Shown here piece by piece: positions 26,891 through 37,633 of a DNA stretch of 64,000 nucleotides. The stretch spans positions 62,001-126,000 of the forward strand of contig JACYLU010000033.1 in assembly GCA_015272325.1 (NCBI GenBank), written 5' to 3'. This DNA is from Synechococcales cyanobacterium C42_A2020_086. Lineage in GTDB: Bacteria; Cyanobacteriota; Cyanobacteriia; Elainellales; Elainellaceae. Below the pieces are notes generated by a model that made no database searches, had not been told where the DNA came from, and saw nothing but the letters and a program-made list of their open reading frames with translations. Each line of letters begins with the position of its first letter. Within the stretch, counting starts at the first letter, position 1. The translations under genes were made by a program, and so were the position numbers.

Positions 26891-28303
26891 ATGGGCAGAC
26901 AACGTTCACTCCTTGCGCTTATTTTGATTTTGGCAATCGCTGCCATTGTGGTACTCGTGCGGGTACCCTTGCGGCTTGGCTTAGATTTGCAGGGCGGCTC
27001 GCAGCTGACGCTGCAGGTAAAAACAACCGAAACTGTGCCCGAGATCACCCCCGACAAGCTAGAGGCAGTGCGGCAGGTCGTCGAGAATCGCATCAACCCC
27101 CAGGGCGTGTCCGAAATCGTGGTGCAGACTGTGGGAGACGATCAGCTCGTGGTTCAGCTTCCTGGCGTCAACGATCCGGCGGAGGCAGAGGCAGTCCTCA
27201 AAGATGTTGCCAAGCTCGATTTCCGGCAGCAGCGCCAAGGAACCGAAGCTCAGTTTGGCATCGAGTTGCAGGTGCGGGAGCAGAAGCGAGCTGAGCTAGA
27301 AGCCCTGCGACAGCAAGGAGCCGATGCTGGTGCCATTGCTCAGAAAGAAGATGAAATCCAGTCTAGCGAGGCAGCCATCGCTGCTTTGTTCGACAAAACG
27401 GCATTGACCGGCGAGAAGCTGCGCAACGCCTATGCTCAGCCTCTGAATGGCGGTGCCTGGGAAGTGGTGCTGTCCTTTAATGATCAGGGCGCGAATGAGT
27501 TTGCCGAACTGACTAAGAACGTCGCCGGAACTGGGCGCAGCCTAGGAATTTTTCTGGATGATCGGCTGCTGAGTGCTCCTCGCGTCGATGTGCAGTATGC
27601 CGAAACGGGCATTACTGGCGGTGGTGCCAGCATTACCGGCGGCTTTGATGCCAAGAGTGCGGCTCGACTGGCGCAGCAGTTGCAAGGTGGAGCATTGCCG
27701 GTACCTATTGAAGTGGTGGAGAACCGCACGGTGGGTGCAGGTTTAGGCCAAGACAGTATTCAGCGCAGTCTCTATGCCGGCATTCTGGGACTGGTGCTGG
27801 TGCTGATCTTTATGGTGCTCTATTATCGACTGCCGGGGCTGATTGCTGATATTTCGCTGCTCCTTTACACGCTGTTTACTCTGGCAATTTTTAACATTAT
27901 TCCCGTGACATTGACACTGCCGGGGATCGCCGGATTTATTCTCAGTATCGGCATGGCGGTTGATGCGAATGTGCTGATTTTTGAGCGAACGCGGGAAGAG
28001 CTGCAAGCTGGTAAAACGCTGTATCGATCGGTCGAGAACGGATTCTACCGCGCTTTTTCCAGCATTCTTGATGGCAACGTCACGACGTTGATTGCCTGTG
28101 CAGCGCTCTGGTTTTTGGGAACGGGTTTAGTGAAAGGATTTGCTCTGACCTTGGCCATTGGTATCGTGGTCAGCATGTTCACCGCCCTCACCTGTAGCCG
28201 TACCTTGCTGCTGGTGGCGCTCAGCTTTCCCAGTTTGCGCAAGCCGCAGCTTTTTAGCCCCAAATTTTCTTCCTCCAACAAACTCCAGGCAGAGAAATCA
28301 TGA
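26891..28303 (+). CDS. secD: Protein translocase subunit SecD
   Basis: A 470-residue membrane protein of the RND-like SecDF family that uses the proton gradient to help exported proteins leave the SecYEG channel. It shows an N-terminal membrane helix, the [15 protein letters not shown] motif, a large periplasmic domain and a C-terminal bundle of five helices including [20 protein letters not shown]. The last four bases (ATGA) overlap the secF start, so the two genes are translationally coupled. Confidence 0.95.
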   Translation: MGRQRSLLALILILAIAAIVVLVRVPLRLGLDLQGGSQLTLQVKTTETVPEITPDKLEAVRQVVENRINPQGVSEIVVQTVGDDQLVVQLPGVNDPAEAEAVLKDVAKLDFRQQRQGTEAQFGIELQVREQKRAELEALRQQGADAGAIAQKEDEIQSSEAAIAALFDKTALTGEKLRNAYAQPLNGGAWEVVLSFNDQGANEFAELTKNVAGTGRSLGIFLDDRLLSAPRVDVQYAETGITGGGASITGGFDAKSAARLAQQLQGGALPVPIEVVENRTVGAGLGQDSIQRSLYAGILGLVLVLIFMVLYYRLPGLIADISLLLYTLFTLAIFNIIPVTLTLPGIAGFILSIGMAVDANVLIFERTREELQAGKTLYRSVENGFYRAFSSILDGNVTTLIACAALWFLGTGLVKGFALTLAIGIVVSMFTALTCSRTLLLVALSFPSLRKPQLFSPKFSSSNKLQAEKS

Positions 28304-29271
28304 AACTGCAGGTGATTCGACAGCGATCGCTCTGGTGGGCGACTTCAGGCTTGATTATTTTGGCGGGTATTGTTGCCATGCTGATTTCCTGGCAGCAGAT
28401 CCAAGCCCCCCTACGCCCCAGCCTGGATTTTGTGGGCGGTACGCGGCTGCAGCTAGAATTGGACTGCACAGTACCCAACAACTGCGATCAGCCGATTGAT
28501 CCGGCGACGGTGCGACAGGTGCTCGCGAACCAAAATTTGGCAAGCAGCAGCATTCAGGTGCTGGGCGATGAACGCCGCGCTTTGTCGATTCGCACCTCAA
28601 CCCTGGATGTCGATCAGCGCACTCAGCTTGTAGATTCGCTTACCCAAAACATTGGCACTTTTGACCCGCAGAAAGTGCAGATCGATACGGTAGGTCCCAC
28701 CCTAGGGCGGCAGATCTTTGCCTCAGGATTGACTGCTCTGCTGGTCTCTTTTGCCGGCATCATGGTCTATCTGAGTCTGCGCTTTCAGGTGGACTATGCC
28801 GTGTTTGCCATTGTTGCCCTGCTGCATGACGTGCTGGTGACGGTTGGAATCTTCGCGATTTTGGGACTGGTGCTGGGCATAGAAGTCGATAGTTTGTTTC
28901 TAGTGGCACTGCTGACGATTGTCGGCTTTTCGGTGAATGACACGGTGGTGATCTACGACCGCATCCGAGAAACGATCCGAGTCAACGGCGATCGGTCGAT
29001 CAACGACATTGTGGATGATGCGGTCAACCAAACCCTAGGGCGATCAATCAATACGACGCTAACGACACTGCTGCCCCTAGTGGCGATCTTCTTTCTTGGA
29101 GGGGAAACCCTGAAATATTTTGCCCTGGCGCTGATTATTGGTTTTGTAGCGGGTGCCTACTCCAGTATTTTTATTGCCAGCACGCTGTTGGCTTGGTGGC
29201 GAGTCCGCAGTGGGCGCGAAATTCCGGGGACGCCGGTGGCCAAACCGCAGGAGCTTGAGAGTGAAGGCTAA
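28300..29271 (+). CDS. secF: Protein translocase subunit SecF
   Basis: A 323-residue partner of SecD. The signature [13 protein letters not shown] follows the first membrane helix, and [20 protein letters not shown] lies in the second transmembrane bundle. The start ATG overlaps the secD stop. The stop overlaps the start of the downstream Uma2 gene by one base (TAATG), so all three appear to be one operon. Confidence 0.95.
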   Translation: MKLQVIRQRSLWWATSGLIILAGIVAMLISWQQIQAPLRPSLDFVGGTRLQLELDCTVPNNCDQPIDPATVRQVLANQNLASSSIQVLGDERRALSIRTSTLDVDQRTQLVDSLTQNIGTFDPQKVQIDTVGPTLGRQIFASGLTALLVSFAGIMVYLSLRFQVDYAVFAIVALLHDVLVTVGIFAILGLVLGIEVDSLFLVALLTIVGFSVNDTVVIYDRIRETIRVNGDRSINDIVDDAVNQTLGRSINTTLTTLLPLVAIFFLGGETLKYFALALIIGFVAGAYSSIFIASTLLAWWRVRSGREIPGTPVAKPQELESEG

Positions 29272-29933
29272 TGGCTAAAAAACCGTTGACCACCGAGCAG
29301 CGGGTGGTGCTTCCTAGCGTCAATTGGCAGCAGTTCGAGCAGTTGCTCCTGGAGCTGGGAGCAGAGCGGCAAACTCGCCTCACCTACTTGCGCGGCAAGC
29401 TGGAGCTAATGACGCCGGTAGCAGCCCACGAGCGCTGCAGTAAACTGCTGGATTCGCTGATTCTGGTGGTCGCTGATGAGCTAGGACTCCCGGTGACGAC
29501 GCTGGCTCCGGTGCTATTGAAGGCTCCTGAGATTGGCTGTGCAACCGAGCCAGATGCCTGCTACTACTTTGGAGCATCTTCCGTATCGCCCCACGCGACT
29601 CAGCTTGATCTGACTCAAGATCCGGTTCCGCATCTGCTGGTGGAAGTAGCGCTGACCAAAAGCTCAATCGAGAAGCTGCCAATCTATGCAACGCTTGGCA
29701 TTCCTGAGGTGTGGCGCTATGAAACGACAGCCGGCGATGAAATGCTGAAGGGTCAATTGACCGTTTACCACTTGCAGAACGAGCGCTATGTCGAGGCAAC
29801 AACCAGCGCGGCTTTCTCTTGGCTGCCGGCGAGCCGCATCGTTCAATTTCTGGAGCAAAGCGACTCGATGAGTTTGGCCACGGCCCTGCGGCTGTTGCGA
29901 GCCTGGATTCAGGAGCAGCTACCTCGCGAGTAA
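29271..29933 (+). CDS. Uma2-family (DUF820) PD-(D/E)xK nuclease-like protein
   Basis: A 220-residue member of the Uma2 family, which is greatly expanded in cyanobacteria and has a restriction-endonuclease-like fold. The likely active-site acids are in CATEPDACYYF and PHLLVEVALTKSS; the family motif IYATLGIPEVWRYE follows. Its start overlaps the secF stop (TAATG), implying coupled translation with secDF. The biological role of Uma2 proteins is not established; some sit near transposons, but none is seen here. Confidence 0.88.
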   Translation: MAKKPLTTEQRVVLPSVNWQQFEQLLLELGAERQTRLTYLRGKLELMTPVAAHERCSKLLDSLILVVADELGLPVTTLAPVLLKAPEIGCATEPDACYYFGASSVSPHATQLDLTQDPVPHLLVEVALTKSSIEKLPIYATLGIPEVWRYETTAGDEMLKGQLTVYHLQNERYVEATTSAAFSWLPASRIVQFLEQSDSMSLATALRLLRAWIQEQLPRE

Positions 29934-29979
29934 ATCGCTAGGGATAGCGAGACAATGCATTAGCAATCATTCATTACAA

Positions 29980-32900
29980 TCATTTGGGCTGATGCCTTGC
30001 CTCACCAAAGCGGATGGCTGGCTCTACTTCAGCAAGCTGGAGCGGGCGATCGAGCTTTTGCTGCGCCGAGGTGAGCACAAGCATCATGTACTGCTGTAGC
30101 AACTGCTGCTGCTGAAGATTGACCGAGTAGGTGTGATCGTGCCGCTTCTCGAACAGAGGGCGTGATCGCAACGCTTGGTGTAGAGCCTGATACAGGGGGT
30201 TGGCAGCCGATTCGGACGTGAGCCAGCGATCGGCTTCCGGCACGAGTCCGGGCGGTAGGGGTCCCTCTAGTAGCCTCAGAATCGCAGGCTGGCATGCTGA
30301 GGTATCCAGACCGCGCTGCTGCAAGCGCTGCATTACGTCCTCTAGGGATAGGGCCTGATCGGGGAAAATTCGCAGCAGCTCTAGGAGCAAGAAATAGTCG
30401 CTGTAGCGGTGCTGGGTGGCATGAATCACCTGAGGATGCAGCGGCAGAGTTGCCAAGCCGTAGGAAACACGGCTACAGCTGGAGAAACAATTCTCTTGCG
30501 CCGATGCGGGCGATGGGTAGGTGTCCTGAATAATCGTGGCATTGGGCAACTTTTGCCGCAGCCAACGGGTGATCGCAGCCAAGGAAGCAGTGCCGCCCGT
30601 GCAAATTACATGCTGCACGGCCGAGGCTGCACTCTCGGTTTGGACTAGTAGCGCATTCAGCTCACGGTTCAAGCGCTGTACATAGGGCAGCACCACTTGG
30701 GTCGTTAAATCCTGCCGCGAGATGACGCTGATCCGCTCGCCCCATTTCAGAGTGAAACGGTTCTGCTGATGCAGTCCGTATTTCACCCAGCGAGCTATTT
30801 CCAGAAGAGCTTGCCCGGTTGGCGAGGCGTTGAGCCGCTGCTGCACCTGCTGACGTTTCAACGGATTCAGCTCTGCCGCTGCAGGCAGCTCTAGATCTGC
30901 CAAACGCAGATCGCTGAAGTTGAGCGCCGCTACCTCCAGATCCCAGTCGGAGTCTAGACGAGTGGCTGCCTGGGCTTGAGTCAGTGCCGGATATAGCAGC
31001 GTACAGAGGATGTCTTGGTCGAGATCGTTGCCGCCATAGAGCAGGCTGCGTAAAGAAAACATAGCATGGCTCAGCTCGCTCTTCTGCTCGGGCAGATTGA
31101 CTAGTGCTAGTTCGGTGGCATGGGCACCTGCCTGCACCACTAGCGCCAGACCTTGCCAATTGGCATGCAGCAGTTGTCCACTTTGCCCCAATGCCTGCGG
31201 GAGCTGAATGGGTTGCCCCTGCGTGGAGTCGAAGGTAGAGAGCAGAATCGCGATGGTATCTTCAATGAAAAGAATTTGATCGGGTTGCGCCACCAATCCT
31301 GCCGCCAAAATGACTTCCCTCAGATTGAAGCGATAGGCTTCTGAGCTATGGGCAGGGCAGCCCACAACTACACCCGCAAGCTGTCGTAGCGCCGTTTGCA
31401 GCTCGGGTGGTTCCAGTCCCAATGCGCCCAGCCTAACGTCGGTATCGGGATTTAGACTGCTGAGCAACTGCTGCAAGGCCTGCTGTATTCCGTGCAGCGG
31501 TAGAGCTTGCTCATCGGACCACTGCAAGAGCGGCTCCCACTCGTTTGTTTGGGGTGATTGGTAAGTCAATCCCATGCTCAAAAGCGGCTTCCAATCTTGG
31601 AGAATAGGCGCCACCCGAGGGTCTGAAACGGTAGGCAAGCGGAATCGCCGCCGGCTGCCTGGCTGGGTTGGATCCGCCTCCTGCCAGTAAATGGGGTAAA
31701 GCTGACAGGGACTGCGGTGAAGCAACACGGCAGAGATACCGGTTGTGCCTATATCCATGCCCAGATACCAATCCCGGACAACTGAACCCTCGGTTGGGGG
31801 ACTAGGCGGAGTCGCTGTGGTTGAGACGGCTGCCGTCACGGGCAACGCAGCAGCGGCTGCCTGGGTCAGGGATTGAATCAGCTCGTCTAGCGTTCCGGTC
31901 GGGATAGTAATATTGGGATCAATGTTCGGGTCTAGCTCGCCGGTGAATTCACTAGCGGTCGAAAGGGGCGCTTCAGCTGTCGCGTCTACCTCTTTTTTTT
32001 TTGCTTCGCTGGCTGCTGGTGAGGTCTGCGCCTCGGCAATCGGCTCCGGTATAGCGGGATCCAACCTGCTAGCTGCTGACTCAGCCGAACCTGCGAAATC
32101 CGCCTCTGTCGCAGTGTCGGGTGTAGTGTCAGGCAGTTCGCCAAACAAGTCTTCGAGACGGTCCAGTGTGAAGCCGGTATTCAGCGACAAACTGGGTTCC
32201 GGAGCGGGCGCGCTAGCCGACTCCACAAACTGCGAAAATTCGTCGAGGGTGAGTTCGCCCGGTGCTCCAGCCTGCTCCGCCGGCTCAATGGCAGCAGCCA
32301 TACCCAAGTCTTCAAGACCTTCTAGTAGAAAATCGGGAGGATTCACCGTCTCTAGCGTTGCGGCATCCGACAGCTGAGTTGGGGAATCTAGGGATTCAAG
32401 GGGCAAGGGAGCAGAGGGGGCATCGGCGATCGGCAGCAGGTCAGCCGGCAAAGCGCTAGAGGAGGCAACTTCAGAAGGTAACTCCTCAGAAACTAAAACC
32501 TCTGTGTGAGCTGCATCGGGTGCCTCGCGATCTGCACCTGGAATCAGATCCAGCAGGCTTGTGATTGCATCCAGTGCACTGACGTCAGGGGGAAGATCGG
32601 TCGCTGCATCGGCAGCTAGAGGGGTGTTCAACTCTGCCGTCGAGCTGAGCGCTTCCGCTGGCTCCTGAGCGAGCGTTTGAGAGGCCTGGAGCGACTGTTC
32701 GGTGGATGGTTCCGGCTCGATGGAGTCCGGCAGATCAGGAAGTGCAGCTGCGTCGAAGCTCTGCTCTACCGCGGAACTATCTGGGTTGAGCACCTCTGAC
32801 GAGGACTCAGGGGCTTGAAACAAACTATGGTAAAACTCTTCATCATAGAGGCTTTCGGGTGCTGTAATCAGCTCGATATCTGCTATAGAAGGCGGTTCCG

Positions 32901-34155
32901 GCGGGGTCACGGTTGCCGCTTCAAACTCTACATTGAGCTGGTTCAGCAAGTCGAGTGCCGATTCTAGGTCGCCAACCGGCGAAGGTTCTGCCGTGGAGGT
33001 TGTTTCAGAAGTACTCAATTCTGGCGGCGGCGACTCTAGTGCTGAAGACTCCGAGCCAGTTACGGCGTTACTTGCGGCAAACACCTGCAGCGGATCGAGC
33101 AAGAACTCGTCCTCGGCAGCACTTGCCATATCCGGTGGCGCAACGGTGAGATCGAGCTGGTTCAATTCCTGATCGAGCGCCTCTAGAGTGGCAGAGTTGC
33201 CGTCTTGAGCAAACAGTGCATCTAAAGGGGGCAGGGGAGCGGTACTCGCTTCGGCATCTGGCTCAGACTCTTCTGCAGCGCCTGTGCCGGACAGCGAACG
33301 ATTGGATGGCCAGTTGCCATCTGAAATTGATTGCTGCAAGTAAGCAGATGCCTCCCGTGCTAGCTGCTGCGCCAAACGATTCACTAGGGCTGCAAACATG
33401 GTTTCGCCCTGCTGCCCCAAGCTGTGCATCCGACTCAATCCCTGCTCTAGTGAGTCTTGGTAGGTTTGCACATTGCGGTTGAGGGATTCAAAAATCACGC
33501 GCAAGGTGGCATCCAGCTTTAGCAATAGCTGATCCGACTGGAACTGCATCTGCTGCCATTGCTCTAGTTGCTCTGCGGTGGCAGTGGTGCTTTCCACTGA
33601 GGGGAGAGCTGCTCGGTTGAGCAAGGCTGGTTCTTGGGAGGCTAATGCCGCCATCATTTGGTTGACCTGCCCAGACAGGTTGGCCTGCAACTGTCCCATT
33701 GCTGACTGCAAAAATTCCATCAAGAGCTGCTGCTGCCCGGACATGGCCGCCGACCCATACTGCTGTCGCTGTGCCTCTAACTGCCGCAACTCTTGGGTGA
33801 GGGCTTCTCGCTGGCGTTGCAGCCCTTCTAGCTCTAAGCGCAACGGCTGCAGCATGTTGACGCGCAGATAATTCATTTCCTGCAACACTGCCTGCAAGAC
33901 TTGCTGTGCTGACTCAGCGGCTGGGGAGGAGGTCGGTGCGGGTGGCTGCTGCCCAAGCGATACCGCGTCTGATTCAGGCAAGCGATGGCCCTCTCTCTGA
34001 GCCTGTAGCGACAGCAAATACTGGCGGGTCTGTTCTAGCACCTGCCGCTGCTGCATCGCATTACTAGACAACTCCTCCGAACCAAGCTGAGTTGGGTCGA
34101 GAATTGCATCAATTCCGTTAATCAGCGCTTGAAGTTGAGCCTTTTCAGAAGTCAC
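29980..34155 (-). CDS. Giant protein: coiled coil, acidic disordered region, Hsp70/actin-like ATPase
   Basis: A 1391-residue protein. Residues 1-290 are Gln-rich and helical, likely coiled coil (LQRQREALTQELRQLEAQRQ). Residues about 290-780 are acidic and rich in Ser, Ala, Pro and Glu, with no evident fold. From about residue 788 an actin/Hsp70-type nucleotide-binding fold begins: YLGMDIGTTGISAVLL (phosphate loop 1), then VVVGCPAHSSEAYRFNL, the helix ILFIEDTIAILLSTF, LYGGNDLDQDILCTLL and VICTGGTASLAAITRW. No substrate-binding domain of true DnaK is visible. The start is GTG at 34155. Its function is unknown; a scaffold or regulator is plausible. Confidence 0.8.
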   Translation of the reverse strand: MTSEKAQLQALINGIDAILDPTQLGSEELSSNAMQQRQVLEQTRQYLLSLQAQREGHRLPESDAVSLGQQPPAPTSSPAAESAQQVLQAVLQEMNYLRVNMLQPLRLELEGLQRQREALTQELRQLEAQRQQYGSAAMSGQQQLLMEFLQSAMGQLQANLSGQVNQMMAALASQEPALLNRAALPSVESTTATAEQLEQWQQMQFQSDQLLLKLDATLRVIFESLNRNVQTYQDSLEQGLSRMHSLGQQGETMFAALVNRLAQQLAREASAYLQQSISDGNWPSNRSLSGTGAAEESEPDAEASTAPLPPLDALFAQDGNSATLEALDQELNQLDLTVAPPDMASAAEDEFLLDPLQVFAASNAVTGSESSALESPPPELSTSETTSTAEPSPVGDLESALDLLNQLNVEFEAATVTPPEPPSIADIELITAPESLYDEEFYHSLFQAPESSSEVLNPDSSAVEQSFDAAALPDLPDSIEPEPSTEQSLQASQTLAQEPAEALSSTAELNTPLAADAATDLPPDVSALDAITSLLDLIPGADREAPDAAHTEVLVSEELPSEVASSSALPADLLPIADAPSAPLPLESLDSPTQLSDAATLETVNPPDFLLEGLEDLGMAAAIEPAEQAGAPGELTLDEFSQFVESASAPAPEPSLSLNTGFTLDRLEDLFGELPDTTPDTATEADFAGSAESAASRLDPAIPEPIAEAQTSPAASEAKKKEVDATAEAPLSTASEFTGELDPNIDPNITIPTGTLDELIQSLTQAAAAALPVTAAVSTTATPPSPPTEGSVVRDWYLGMDIGTTGISAVLLHRSPCQLYPIYWQEADPTQPGSRRRFRLPTVSDPRVAPILQDWKPLLSMGLTYQSPQTNEWEPLLQWSDEQALPLHGIQQALQQLLSSLNPDTDVRLGALGLEPPELQTALRQLAGVVVGCPAHSSEAYRFNLREVILAAGLVAQPDQILFIEDTIAILLSTFDSTQGQPIQLPQALGQSGQLLHANWQGLALVVQAGAHATELALVNLPEQKSELSHAMFSLRSLLYGGNDLDQDILCTLLYPALTQAQAATRLDSDWDLEVAALNFSDLRLADLELPAAAELNPLKRQQVQQRLNASPTGQALLEIARWVKYGLHQQNRFTLKWGERISVISRQDLTTQVVLPYVQRLNRELNALLVQTESAASAVQHVICTGGTASLAAITRWLRQKLPNATIIQDTYPSPASAQENCFSSCSRVSYGLATLPLHPQVIHATQHRYSDYFLLLELLRIFPDQALSLEDVMQRLQQRGLDTSACQPAILRLLEGPLPPGLVPEADRWLTSESAANPLYQALHQALRSRPLFEKRHDHTYSVNLQQQQLLQQYMMLVLTSAQQKLDRPLQLAEVEPAIRFGEARHQPK

Positions 34156-34523
34156 CGTTGAATTCCAGACTAGAACATCAGAGTCATCAGCAGACCGGAA
34201 CCGTAATTTCCGCTGCCTCGATACAAGGTTAACTGCTTAACCAGAAAAACTGACAAGAGAAAACACCCAACTTTCTGTGACCCGGATGCTGCTCCTGACT
34301 GCCTGCTCTGACCGAGGCGGGGTCAAACTAGAAGCTGGCGGCTCGTTTGCCTGCTACTGTGAGTCCAGCGATAGCATGGTAGATACAAAAATTGACACAA
34401 AATTGACACAGTATATTGCCACAGTCAGTCTGCTGAAAGTCCCGGTGGAGTCATCAGGAGTGACACCCGTTTCTACAGTAGAATTCAGCCAGCAGGCGTT
34501 TGGGAAGGGAGCGATGCCAGGTC
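34156..34523. other. Divergent spacer upstream of aroB
   Basis: About 370 bp between divergent genes. A short plus-strand frame (34277-34546) overlaps aroB and does not look coding. It includes AAATTGACAC twice, 11 bp apart (34390-34399 and 34401-34410). These look promoter-like (TTGACA), but spacing to the following TATATT is only 14 bp, so I do not call a promoter. Confidence 0.5.
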
Positions 34524-35624
34524 ATGAAATCCGTGATTACCGTTGAGTTGCCGCAGCAGTCCTATGATATTGTCATTGGCGCTGGGGGGCTGGCGCAGCT
34601 TGGTCCCTGGATGCAGCCGCTACAGCTTGGGCAGAAGGTGCTGCTGGTGTCAAATCCCATGGTGTTTCGTCGCTATGGGGATGTGGCTACTGCGGCGCTA
34701 AAAATGGCTGGCTTTCAGGTCGCGACCTGTATTTTGCCGGTTGGGGAGCGCTACAAAACGCTGAGTTCGGTCCAGAAAATTTATGACACTGCCTTGGCGC
34801 ATCGCCTAGAGCGGTCGTCGGTAATTGTGGCGCTGGGAGGCGGTGTGATTGGTGATATGAGCGGGTTCGCGGCGGCTACTTGGCTGCGCGGCATTGCCTT
34901 TGTGCAGGTGCCTACCTCGCTGCTGGCTATGGTGGATGCGGCGATTGGCGGCAAAACCGGTGTCAACCATCCCCACGGCAAAAACCTGATTGGCGCTTTT
35001 CATCAGCCGCGCCTAGTTTTGATTGATCCGCAGCTATTGCAGACGTTGCCGCCACGAGAGTTTCGAGCTGGCATGGCTGAGGTAATTAAGTATGGCGTTA
35101 TCTGGGATGCTGAGCTGTTCCAAGCACTAGAGGCAGCGCCCCGGCTCGATCAGCAGCGCTATTTAACCGAGACCTTGCTGCAAGAAATCTTGACCCGCTC
35201 CTGCCAGGCCAAAGCCCACGTTGTTAGCCAAGACGAAAAAGAAGCTGGGCTACGGGCAATTCTCAACTACGGGCATACGATCGGCCATGCCGTGGAGAGC
35301 CTGATGAACTATCGCGGTGTCAATCACGGCGAAGCGGTGGCGATTGGCATGGTCGCTGCTGGCGAGATTGCAGTGGCGCTGAACCTCTGGCCGGCGGCAG
35401 CAGCACAGCGACAGCAGGCACTGATTCAAAAAGCCGGATTGCCCACTCAGTTGCCACCCGGACTCGATATTGAGGCTATTTTGGCGAGCCTTCAAACCGA
35501 CAAAAAAGTAAAAGCGGGCAAGGTCCGGTTTGTGCTGCCTACTCAGATCGGCAATGTTACCGTTACGGATCAAGTCCCCGCTGAGGTGATTCGTTCGGTA
35601 TTGCAGACTTTGCAGACCCCTTAG
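34524..35624 (+). CDS. aroB: 3-dehydroquinate synthase
   Basis: About 366 residues; converts DAHP to 3-dehydroquinate in the shikimate pathway using NAD and a divalent metal. Motifs: [59 protein letters not shown], and the metal-binding histidines in [13 protein letters not shown] and [11 protein letters not shown]. The ATG at 34524 fits the family start ([19 protein letters not shown]). A closely spaced AGG lies before it, and the GTG at 34500 is a less likely alternative. Confidence 0.95.
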   Translation: MKSVITVELPQQSYDIVIGAGGLAQLGPWMQPLQLGQKVLLVSNPMVFRRYGDVATAALKMAGFQVATCILPVGERYKTLSSVQKIYDTALAHRLERSSVIVALGGGVIGDMSGFAAATWLRGIAFVQVPTSLLAMVDAAIGGKTGVNHPHGKNLIGAFHQPRLVLIDPQLLQTLPPREFRAGMAEVIKYGVIWDAELFQALEAAPRLDQQRYLTETLLQEILTRSCQAKAHVVSQDEKEAGLRAILNYGHTIGHAVESLMNYRGVNHGEAVAIGMVAAGEIAVALNLWPAAAAQRQQALIQKAGLPTQLPPGLDIEAILASLQTDKKVKAGKVRFVLPTQIGNVTVTDQVPAEVIRSVLQTLQTP

Positions 35625-35644
35625 GATATCATCCCTCTCTGCTG

Positions 35645-36691
35645 ATGCAGCTCTCGGAACTGATTCGACGCTATTTGCTGTATGGGTTGAGTGGTCCCAT
35701 CATTGTGCTCAATCTCTGGGTGCTGAGTCAGGTCTTTAAATACTTTGAAGGGCTAATCACCTTCTTCATCCTTAGCAGCATTCTGGCGCTGATTTTGGAC
35801 TACCTCGTACGGGTATTTGAACGGCTTCACTTGAGCCGAACGCAAGCGGTGCTGGTCGTGCTGTTTTTGTTTCTGCTGCTGGTGCTGGTGCTAGGGTTCA
35901 CGCTGATTCCAATTGTGATTGAGCAGGCTACCCAATTATTGCAGGGACTGCCAGGGCTATTAGAAGCGGGGGATCGCAACATCACCTGGCTGCAAACGCT
36001 GATTAATGAATATAATCTGCCCTTCAATCTGAATCAGATTACCCGTCAGCTCAATAGCCAGACCGAGCGGATTCTCGCCTCTCTGCCCGAATTTGCCATC
36101 AATACCCTAGGACAAATCTTCGCGACGCTGCTGCTGATTGTGCTGGCCTTCTACATGCTGCTCTATGGCGAACGCTGCTGGCAGGGTCTGATCAATCTCT
36201 TGCCTCTGAAACTAGGCAAAGCGCTGAGCACTTCCCTCAAGGAGCAGTTCCACCGCTTCTTTATGAGTCAGCTCTTGCTGGCGCTGGTGATGATGCTGTT
36301 TTTAATTCCCACTTTTCTTGTACTAGAAATCAAGTTTGCATTGCTGTTTGTGCTAATCATCGGGCTGTTTGAAGTGGTGCCGTTGTTTGGAGCCACAATC
36401 GGCATCGGGCTAGTGACGCTGCTCGTGTTGGGGCTGCAAGGATTTGTGCCGGCTGTGCAGGTAGTGGTTGCCGGCGTGTTTTTTCAGCAGATTACAGACA
36501 ATATCATTGCGCCGCGCATCCGAGGAGACTTTACCGGGTTGAATCCAATCTGGATCATCATGGCCCTGCTGATCGGTGGACGGGTGGCAGGTTTTATTGG
36601 TGTGGTGCTAGCTATGCCCATCGCCGCCACAATCAAAAGCACTATGGAAGCAATGCGAAGCCCCGATGAGGTAAAGATTGAGTTGCCGTAA
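35645..36691 (+). CDS. AI-2E family transporter (PerM/UPF0118)
   Basis: A 348-residue protein with about seven or eight membrane helices: a pair near the N-terminus, a soluble segment (QATQLLQGLPGLLEAGDRNI), and a C-terminal bundle including LIIGLFEVVPLFGATIGIG and the family motif NIIAPRIRGDFTGLNPIWII. Family members are linked to autoinducer-2 export or Na+/H+ exchange, but most cyanobacterial members have no assigned substrate. It starts 20 bp after aroB. A 10-bp duplication with one mismatch spans its stop codon. Confidence 0.85.
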   Translation: MQLSELIRRYLLYGLSGPIIVLNLWVLSQVFKYFEGLITFFILSSILALILDYLVRVFERLHLSRTQAVLVVLFLFLLLVLVLGFTLIPIVIEQATQLLQGLPGLLEAGDRNITWLQTLINEYNLPFNLNQITRQLNSQTERILASLPEFAINTLGQIFATLLLIVLAFYMLLYGERCWQGLINLLPLKLGKALSTSLKEQFHRFFMSQLLLALVMMLFLIPTFLVLEIKFALLFVLIIGLFEVVPLFGATIGIGLVTLLVLGLQGFVPAVQVVVAGVFFQQITDNIIAPRIRGDFTGLNPIWIIMALLIGGRVAGFIGVVLAMPIAATIKSTMEAMRSPDEVKIELP

Positions 36692-36879
36692 GTTGCTGTA
36701 AAGCTAAAGGTCTGGCTTGAAGCCAATTGCAAAGAATTGCTAATTTGGTGCTTGAAATGATACAGTCCCAGAGAACATTTCATCGCACCCTTCTGTCAGG
36801 TTCTACCTAGGCTTTAGAAGATTATTAGATTGCAAGTCCTACTGCTGTTCCCCACCCGCTTTATTCGTGTTCAGCTCCC

Positions 36880-37590
36880 ATGCAAACGATAGCTAATGTG
36901 TCCAATTTGTCCGCTTCCCGAGTGTCCCGAGCTGGGTCCGATGCACCTTCCCTGCGGATTGTGGCCCTAGGAGACAGTTTGATCTACGGGTTTGGCGATC
37001 CGGAAGGCGGTGGCTGGGTCGAGCGGCTGCGGCGACGGTGGATGGCTCCAGACAGTCCTGCCCATGCGCTCTACAATCTAGGTGTGCGGGGAGACCGTGT
37101 GCAGCAGGTGGCGCAGCGCCTAGAAAGTGAGTTTCGTCATCGTGGCGAACTGCGTCATCGGGTGCCTGACTGGATTATTCTGTCGGTGGGAATGAATGAC
37201 TCAGCGCGGCTAGGGCGACTAACCGGCAAGAATTTTACTGACTTTGACGACTTTCAGGCAGATTTGGACAGCCTTCTTGCGGAAGCGCAGCAACTCTGTT
37301 CGGTGGTATTCGTGGGCATGACGCCGGTCAACGAGGACAAGATGCCCTTCTCCAACTGTCTCTACTACAATCACGCCGATCAGTATCGCTACAAAGAGGC
37401 AACGCGGCAACTCTGTCAAGCCCAAGATATCCCCTACCTCGATATTTTTGACCTCTGGCTGGCTCGCGGCGAATCTTGGTGGCGGTCCCGCATTAGCCAA
37501 GACGGGCTGCATCCCAACAGTGCTGGCTATGCCTCGCTCTTGCAAGACTTTCTACAGTGGGAAGCTGTGCAGTCCTGGGTCCAGAGCTAA
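36880..37590 (+). CDS. GDSL/SGNH-type lipase or esterase
   Basis: A 236-residue SGNH hydrolase. Block I is VALGDSLIYGFGDPEGGGW with the nucleophile serine, the glycine block is NLGVRGDRVQQVA, block III is ILSVGMNDSAR with the oxyanion Asn, and block V is DGLHPNSAGY with the catalytic Asp and His. No signal peptide is visible, so it is likely cytoplasmic. Substrate unknown; a small-molecule ester or thioester is typical. Confidence 0.88.
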   Translation: MQTIANVSNLSASRVSRAGSDAPSLRIVALGDSLIYGFGDPEGGGWVERLRRRWMAPDSPAHALYNLGVRGDRVQQVAQRLESEFRHRGELRHRVPDWIILSVGMNDSARLGRLTGKNFTDFDDFQADLDSLLAEAQQLCSVVFVGMTPVNEDKMPFSNCLYYNHADQYRYKEATRQLCQAQDIPYLDIFDLWLARGESWWRSRISQDGLHPNSAGYASLLQDFLQWEAVQSWVQS

Positions 37591-37633
37591 GCTAGTTAAC
37601 CCTGAAATTCGAAATAAAATTTCACTATCAACC

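Noticed and set aside
34392-34417. TTGACA and TATATT as a promoter for aroB
   Set aside because: The spacing between the hexamers is 14 bp, too short for a normal sigma-70 promoter, and the TTGACAC is itself duplicated.
34277-34546. Plus-strand frame of 89 codons overlapping the start of aroB
   Set aside because: No ribosome site, includes the duplicated TTGACAC segment, and overlaps the real aroB start in another frame.
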